Shown one piece after another: positions 7,195-10,401 of a DNA stretch of 10,401 nucleotides. This stretch comes from Methylomarinum sp964474415 (GTDB lineage: Bacteria; Pseudomonadota; Gammaproteobacteria; Methylococcales; Methylomonadaceae). Each line of letters begins with the position of its first letter. The stretch's first letter is position 1. A program made the position numbers and the translations under genes. Below the pieces are notes generated by a model. That model did not search any database and had not been told where the DNA came from. It worked only from the letters and a program-made list of their open reading frames with translations. The stretch covers positions 1 to 10,401 of the forward strand of contig CAYYSO010000085.1 in assembly GCA_964474415.1 (NCBI GenBank), read 5' to 3'.

Positions 7195-7605
7195 TTACCG
7201 GTGGATCCTGTAAAGCCCTTCCAGAACTAAAGAATTCGGGCTAATCGTGCCGACCAGGTTGTCACCATCGAGAACAGGAGCTCTAACCAGATTGTAAGTG
7301 TCAAACAGGCGTGAGCAATATTTGATGTCCATGTTGGGATGCACTTTGATAACTGGGCAAGTCATGATTTCATAAACATTAATACGCTGCGGAGCCCGGT
7401 CTTTGGCCAGTACATGGCGAGCAATGTCGGTCGAAGTGATCATGCCGTATTCATCATCATCATGGCGTTTATTGACGATCAGCACCGAAGTTTTATTTTC
7501 TTTCATGGTGAGTAGGGCATCGGCTATAGTTGCTGCGCCGTCAATTGTGCTGAATGAGGTTTTCATGACATCTTTTACGCGTACAATTTTGACTTTTTCA
7601 TTCAT
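7195..7605 (-). CDS. Two-CBS-domain protein
   Basis: Small soluble protein of 136 residues made of a tandem CBS pair (about 8-66 and 74-132), the Bateman module that usually binds adenosine nucleotides or related ligands and controls a partner. The first CBS has the expected ribose/phosphate motif GMITSTDIA (54-62) with Asp60. The second reads GTISPNSLV (119-127) and lacks the aspartate, so perhaps only one site is competent. There is no other domain. Its ATG overlaps the stop of the P-II-like gene by four bases (ATGA), which indicates translational coupling. It is the last gene of the four-gene membrane operon and probably regulates the DUF1538 proteins or the P-II-like protein. Its ligand is not known from sequence. 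Confidence 0.9.
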   Translation of the reverse strand: MNEKVKIVRVKDVMKTSFSTIDGAATIADALLTMKENKTSVLIVNKRHDDDEYGMITSTDIARHVLAKDRAPQRINVYEIMTCPVIKVHPNMDIKYCSRLFDTYNLVRAPVLDGDNLVGTISPNSLVLEGLYRIHR

Positions 7606-7952
7606 ACTTCATCTTCCAGTTCGGTGGTTAATTGTTCGACCTGATGCATTACGCCGATTGCATCTTCGACATCGATTTGAAAGGCAATGCCAGTGCCGGG
7701 TTTGCTGTCAAACTCGCCAACGCGGGCGATTTTCTCCAAAATACTGCGACTGAGATGCTTTTCAACCAGAAACATTAATACATCACGCTGGGTTTCCAGA
7801 TTCAGGCCAAAAAAAGTTTTACTTTGCTTGATTCCTTCGCCACGGGCGCTGGTGATAACGGTTGCGCCTTTGGCACCGCTTTGGCGCGCGGTATCGAGAA
7901 CCAGGTCGGTTTTATCGTCTTCGACAAATGCAATGAGTAACTTGAAATGCAT
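7602..7952 (-). CDS. P-II-like signalling protein
   Basis: Soluble protein of 116 residues with the ferredoxin-like GlnB/P-II pattern: an opening strand KLLIAFVED (4-12), GAKGATVITSARGEG (26-40), a long loop where the P-II T-loop falls (about 36-55), then ILEKIARVGEFDSKPGTGIAFQIDV (71-95), which matches the P-II B-loop and following strand. P-II proteins are trimers that bind ATP/ADP (or other adenosine ligands in P-II-like members) and control transporters or enzymes. The T-loop does not resemble GlnB or GlnK: no YRGAEY motif and no uridylylated tyrosine is visible, so classic nitrogen signalling is unlikely. The start is supported by GAGGT five bases upstream, and it lies 14 bp after the second DUF1538 gene. 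By analogy with AmtB-GlnK and SbtA-SbtB, it probably regulates the membrane pair next to it. Confidence 0.85.
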   Translation of the reverse strand: MHFKLLIAFVEDDKTDLVLDTARQSGAKGATVITSARGEGIKQSKTFFGLNLETQRDVLMFLVEKHLSRSILEKIARVGEFDSKPGTGIAFQIDVEDAIGVMHQVEQLTTELEDEV

Positions 7953-7966
7953 AGTTTACCTCGGGT

Positions 7967-8746
7967 TTAATGAAAGTGGCGTTTGTTAAGCCAGTCAGCA
8001 ATTTGTGCGTAAGTCAGTACTGCAATAATAGGAAACAAACTGGCAAAAGCGATTAGTCCAAAGCCGTCCAACAGAGGGTTTCTGCCCGGAACTGTAGAGG
8101 CCAGGCCAAGACCCAAGGCAGTTACCAATGGAACAGTGACGGTTGAGGTGGTGACGCCGCCGGAATCGTAAGCCAGTCCTATGATTAGTTTGGGGGCAAA
8201 AGTTGTCTGAATAATAACCACGATATAACCGGTAATGATAAAATAATAAAGCTCGGCACCGGTCACGATTCGGTAAACGCCAAGGGTAATGCCAAAGGCA
8301 ACTCCCATAGACACGGCAATTCTTAGACCCCAGGCATGAATGGCGCCGCCGGAAATTTCCTCGGCTTTGATTGCTACTGCCAGTAACGCGGGTTCTGCCA
8401 GGGTGGTAGCAAAGCCAATACTGGCTGCAAAGATATAAACCCAGAAATAAGTCTGCCAGGTAGCTGTTTTGGAGTTGCCGGCGATACCCAGAAATTCAGG
8501 CGTTGTCAGTTCGACCGCCATCAGTTCGCCTAACGGGAAAAGAGCCATTTCCAGACCTTTTAGAAAGAATGCAATACCTAGCAGCACATAGAAAAAACCC
8601 AGAAGAGTTTTGCCGGGGTTAGGCAAAGGTTTACGAATAACCAGTAATTGAAAACCAATGATAATGGCGGCAATCGGAAAAATATCTTTGGCTGTTTCCT
8701 GCAGGGCGTCACAGACATTTAGCAGCCAGGTTAATGTTTCGGTCAT
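7967..8746 (-). CDS. DUF1538-type multi-pass membrane protein (second of pair)
   Basis: Integral inner-membrane protein of 259 residues with about six or seven hydrophobic segments; function not established. It is a clear paralogue of the protein encoded just upstream. Shared blocks are FPLGELMA (70-77), GFATTLAEPALLAVA (111-125), a GLRI/V segment (140-), FAPKLIIGLAYDSGGVTTST (183-202), TVPLVTALGLGLAS (204-217), GRNPLLDGFG (221-230) and LIAFASLFPII (231-241). Glu118 and Asp194 sit in glycine/threonine-rich stretches inside hydrophobic surroundings and are conserved in the paralogue, which suggests ion or substrate binding. Its ATG overlaps the upstream stop by four bases. Linkage to a P-II-like and a CBS protein suggests a regulated transporter or channel. 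The family name is from memory of the YDSGGVTTS motif. Confidence 0.8.
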   Translation of the reverse strand: MTETLTWLLNVCDALQETAKDIFPIAAIIIGFQLLVIRKPLPNPGKTLLGFFYVLLGIAFFLKGLEMALFPLGELMAVELTTPEFLGIAGNSKTATWQTYFWVYIFAASIGFATTLAEPALLAVAIKAEEISGGAIHAWGLRIAVSMGVAFGITLGVYRIVTGAELYYFIITGYIVVIIQTTFAPKLIIGLAYDSGGVTTSTVTVPLVTALGLGLASTVPGRNPLLDGFGLIAFASLFPIIAVLTYAQIADWLNKRHFH

Positions 8747-9477
8747 TGCAACATTCCGTAAATCATCACAAAAATTATTGGCGTTAACGAGGCAAAGGCA
8801 ATCAGGCCAAATCCGTCAACCATCGAATTTCTCCCCTTGATAGAGCTAGCCAGACCGATACCCAGGGCGGTAACCAGAGGAACGGTAATCGTGGAGGTTG
8901 TAACGCCACCGGAATCGTAGGCAATACCTATTATTTCCGCCGGTGCAAATGGAGTAATGACCAACACACCGCAATAGCCGCTGATGATTAGATAATGTAA
9001 CGGCCAGCCACGCAGAATGCGTAGCACACCGATAACAATGGCAAAACCAACCGATAAGGCAACACTGATTCTGAGTCCCAGAGCATATTGTTTTCGGGAC
9101 TGTTCATCAGAGGTTATGAGTTCGCCTTTGCCGGCAATGTCTGCCGCCTCATCCGCTACTGCAATCAAGGCGGGTTCGGCAATTGTGGTGCCGAATCCCA
9201 GGCAAAAGGCAAACAGCATTAGCCAGAACAGGCTGCCTTTACTGGCAAAAGCATATGCCATCGCTTCGCCGATGGGGAATAACCCCAGATCCAGTCCTTG
9301 GACAAACAGAGTTAAACCGAGAATGACAAACACTGTGCCGGTAACAAGGTCGAGTATATTGGGAATTGGTTGTCGGATAATTAGTATTTGAAAAACCAAT
9401 ACAACCACAAGGATTGGAGCCAGATCTATAAAGCTACTGAAAATCTGTTTAATAAAACGATTGTGCCGGAAAGACAT
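8743..9477 (-). CDS. DUF1538-type multi-pass membrane protein (first of pair)
   Basis: Integral membrane protein of 244 residues, first gene of the operon, with a short basic N-terminus (MSFRHNRFIK) followed by about six hydrophobic segments. Diagnostic stretches match its downstream paralogue: LFPIGEAMA (66-74), GFGTTIAEPALIAVA (94-108), LGLRISVALSVG (133-144), FAPAEIIGIAYDSGGVTTST (177-196), TVPLVTALGIGLAS (198-211) and DGFGLIAFASLTPII (221-235). Glu101 and Asp188 are the conserved buried acids. A hydrophilic loop (about 111-132) differs most from the paralogue. The start has GGAG about five bases upstream. Two similar half-size proteins, translationally coupled, suggest a heteromeric complex. 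Substrate and activity are unknown. Confidence 0.8.
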   Translation of the reverse strand: MSFRHNRFIKQIFSSFIDLAPILVVVLVFQILIIRQPIPNILDLVTGTVFVILGLTLFVQGLDLGLFPIGEAMAYAFASKGSLFWLMLFAFCLGFGTTIAEPALIAVADEAADIAGKGELITSDEQSRKQYALGLRISVALSVGFAIVIGVLRILRGWPLHYLIISGYCGVLVITPFAPAEIIGIAYDSGGVTTSTITVPLVTALGIGLASSIKGRNSMVDGFGLIAFASLTPIIFVMIYGMLQ

Positions 9478-9501
9478 AGTAACTCCATAATTGTATTTTA
9501 G

Positions 9502-9529
9502 ATTGTAGATAAACTGGGGGGGAATACAA
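9502..9529 (-). promoter_or_regulatory. Candidate promoter of the DUF1538/P-II-like/CBS operon
   Basis: On the minus strand TTGTAT (9529-9524) and TACAAT (9507-9502) are 16 bases apart, with a run of seven C in the spacer. TACAAT matches the -10 consensus at five of six positions. The leader would be only about 20 bases, just enough for the GGAG ribosome site. The whole pair lies outside the insertion sequence, so the operon need not depend on it. Confidence 0.38.
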
Positions 9530-9568
9530 GGCTGACGAAAGGCGAAATTAGTATATTGACTCAGACTT

Positions 9569-9590
9569 GGCTTTGTTGCATAAATAAATC
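9569..9590. repeat. Terminal inverted repeat of the IS element
   Basis: Begins GGCTTTGTTGCATAAATA and marks the junction between the element and native DNA. It lies 34 bases beyond the transposase stop codon, as expected for the 3' end of an IS5-family element. Confidence 0.75.
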
Positions 9591-9623
9591 ACAAGGTGAT
9601 TTTCCCTAAATTTCATTACCTAT

Positions 9624-10401
9624 TCATGAGACAGGGTAACTTTCGGGCACACCAAGGCCTGTCATTTTGTTCAACGCACCAACAAGGAGGTACGCCTCAA
9701 CTTGTTGGGCAGAAAAAATTCTGTTTTTCAGTTTATCACTAAATAGTTCTTAAATAGTCCTTTGATTCGAAACATGGCCGTTTCCGCCAAGCTTCGTTGA
9801 TGATAACCACTTTGTTATTTCCATTCCTTCTTCCCGATTTCAGCGCAACGTCGAACAATAGCTGTTCTTGGATGAACAGCCCCCCTTCATCATCAGGCCA
9901 TTCAGCAGCTCCTTCTCGTCAACTGCAACCACTTCCTGAGTTTGCGCATCTACCATCACATGCAGCTTTCGCCAGGTCCGGCGCTTGCTCACACCATGTT
10001 TTCGAACTTTCCATTCACCTTCACCATACACTTTCAACCTGGTTGAATCGACAACCAGGTGCCGGGGCGTTCGGCTATCCGAACGGGGTAATCGAACTTC
10101 TAAGGTTTGTTGGCGACGGCTTAAAGTACTGTAATGGGGCGCCTGGATGGAAAGCTCTAATAACCGGACTAACGATAATAAAAATCCTTGTGTCGCCCTC
10201 AACGGAAGCTTGAAAACTTCTCTAAGCGTCAGCGCACATTGAATCGCCACATCAGAATATATCAGCGGACTACCTCTATATCCCGTTTTTTCAGGATGAT
10301 GCCAATGCTCTACCAAGGATTCATCAAACCATATCGTCGTGTGAATCACGATTGATTAATGCCTGGTTGTAGTTCGACCAGTTCTTTAGCTTGTACTGTT
10401 G
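9624..10401 (-). pseudogene. IS5-family (IS903 subgroup) transposase, disrupted
   Basis: Remnant of a DDE transposase. The 5' part in one frame reads KNWSNYNQALINRDS, then shifts near 10344 into the frame starting IHTTIWFDES. The longest open piece (10349-9840, 169 residues) has LPLRATQGF, HLVVDST with the first catalytic Asp (101), YGEGEWKVRKHG and SKRRTWRKLH. The usual SADGAYDT segment with the second catalytic Asp is missing, so roughly a hundred residues are deleted after VDAQTQEVVAV. The C-terminal part continues in another frame with EIGKKEWK, a TAA stop (9817-9815), QSGYHQRSLAETAMFRIK (with the third acid, Glu), an 11-base duplication that shifts the frame, then NRIFSAQQVEAYL and LNKMTGLGVPESY to a stop at 9624-9626. 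It cannot make an active enzyme. Confidence 0.9.

Larger units (their letters stand above)
9569..10401 (-). mobile_element. Decayed IS5-family (IS903-like) insertion sequence, 3' part
   Basis: The element ends at 9569 with GGCTTTGTTGCATAAATA, which closely resembles the terminal inverted repeat of IS903-type elements as I know it, and it contains transposase remnants up to the window edge. The other end is outside the window, so neither the second inverted repeat nor the target duplication can be seen. A 9-bp duplication, normal for this group, would be CTCAGACTT (9560-9568) on this side. The element lies 92 bp upstream of the first DUF1538 start. Confidence 0.85.

Noticed and set aside
7138..7200. 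Possible terminator after the CBS gene
   Set aside because: ACCGG/CCGGT at the gene end and an AGCTTCG/CGAAGTT pair can form stems, but neither is followed by a T tract on the minus strand.
9797..10213. Plus-strand open frame of 138 codons
   Set aside because: Antisense shadow of the decayed transposase; composition is low-complexity and there is no matching family.
9840..10349. Intact short transposase of 169 residues
   Set aside because: It lacks the normal N-terminus and the second and third catalytic acids; flanking frames contain the missing ends, so it is a fragment of a pseudogene.
1..10401. tRNA, rRNA, riboswitch or CRISPR array
   Set aside because: No cloverleaf-like sequence, rRNA segment, evenly spaced direct repeats or known riboswitch core was seen on either strand; the gaps are short and accounted for.

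Overview
The window looks like part of the chromosome of a gammaproteobacterial methanotroph or other methylotroph (Methylococcales-like). This rests on a nearly complete set of serine-cycle enzymes around MtdA, a family largely restricted to methylotrophs, and on a base composition that appears below 50% GC by eye. The high-GC alphaproteobacterial serine-cycle methylotrophs would look different. The genus is not resolvable from this sequence alone.

Region 1 (1-3282, minus strand) reads mtdA -> gckA -> glyA with 23- and 30-bp gaps, so it is very probably one transcript. It makes methylene-tetrahydrofolate dehydrogenase, glycerate 2-kinase and serine hydroxymethyltransferase; glyA runs off the left edge. 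Region 2 (3283-3562) is a 280-bp divergent control region between mtdA and mdh, rich in dyads and repeated TATTGT hexamers. Region 3 is mdh (malate dehydrogenase, plus strand, 3563-4540). It converges on hprA (hydroxypyruvate reductase, minus strand, 5751-4780) across a 239-bp gap full of small inverted repeats. Upstream of hprA is sga (serine-glyoxylate aminotransferase, 7030-5864, minus), separated from it by a good intrinsic terminator.

Together GlyA (glycine + methylene-H4F -> serine), Sga (serine + glyoxylate -> hydroxypyruvate + glycine), HprA (-> glycerate), GckA (-> 2-phosphoglycerate) and Mdh (oxaloacetate -> malate) form the C1-to-C3/C4 arm of the serine cycle, and MtdA interconverts methylene- and methenyl-H4F. 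Fch, PEP carboxylase, malate thiokinase and malyl-CoA lyase are not in this window.

Region 4 (9477-7195, minus strand) is a tight four-gene operon with two ATGA overlaps. It holds two paralogous multi-pass membrane proteins of the uncharacterised DUF1538 type, a P-II-like signalling protein and a two-CBS-domain protein. I read it as a membrane transporter or channel of unknown substrate with two soluble small-molecule sensors. It is the best candidate here for an undescribed system.

Region 5 (9569-10401) is the 3' part of a decayed IS5-family element (IS903-like). Its terminal inverted repeat lies 92 bp upstream of the first DUF1538 start codon, and its transposase is broken by frameshifts, an internal deletion and a stop codon.
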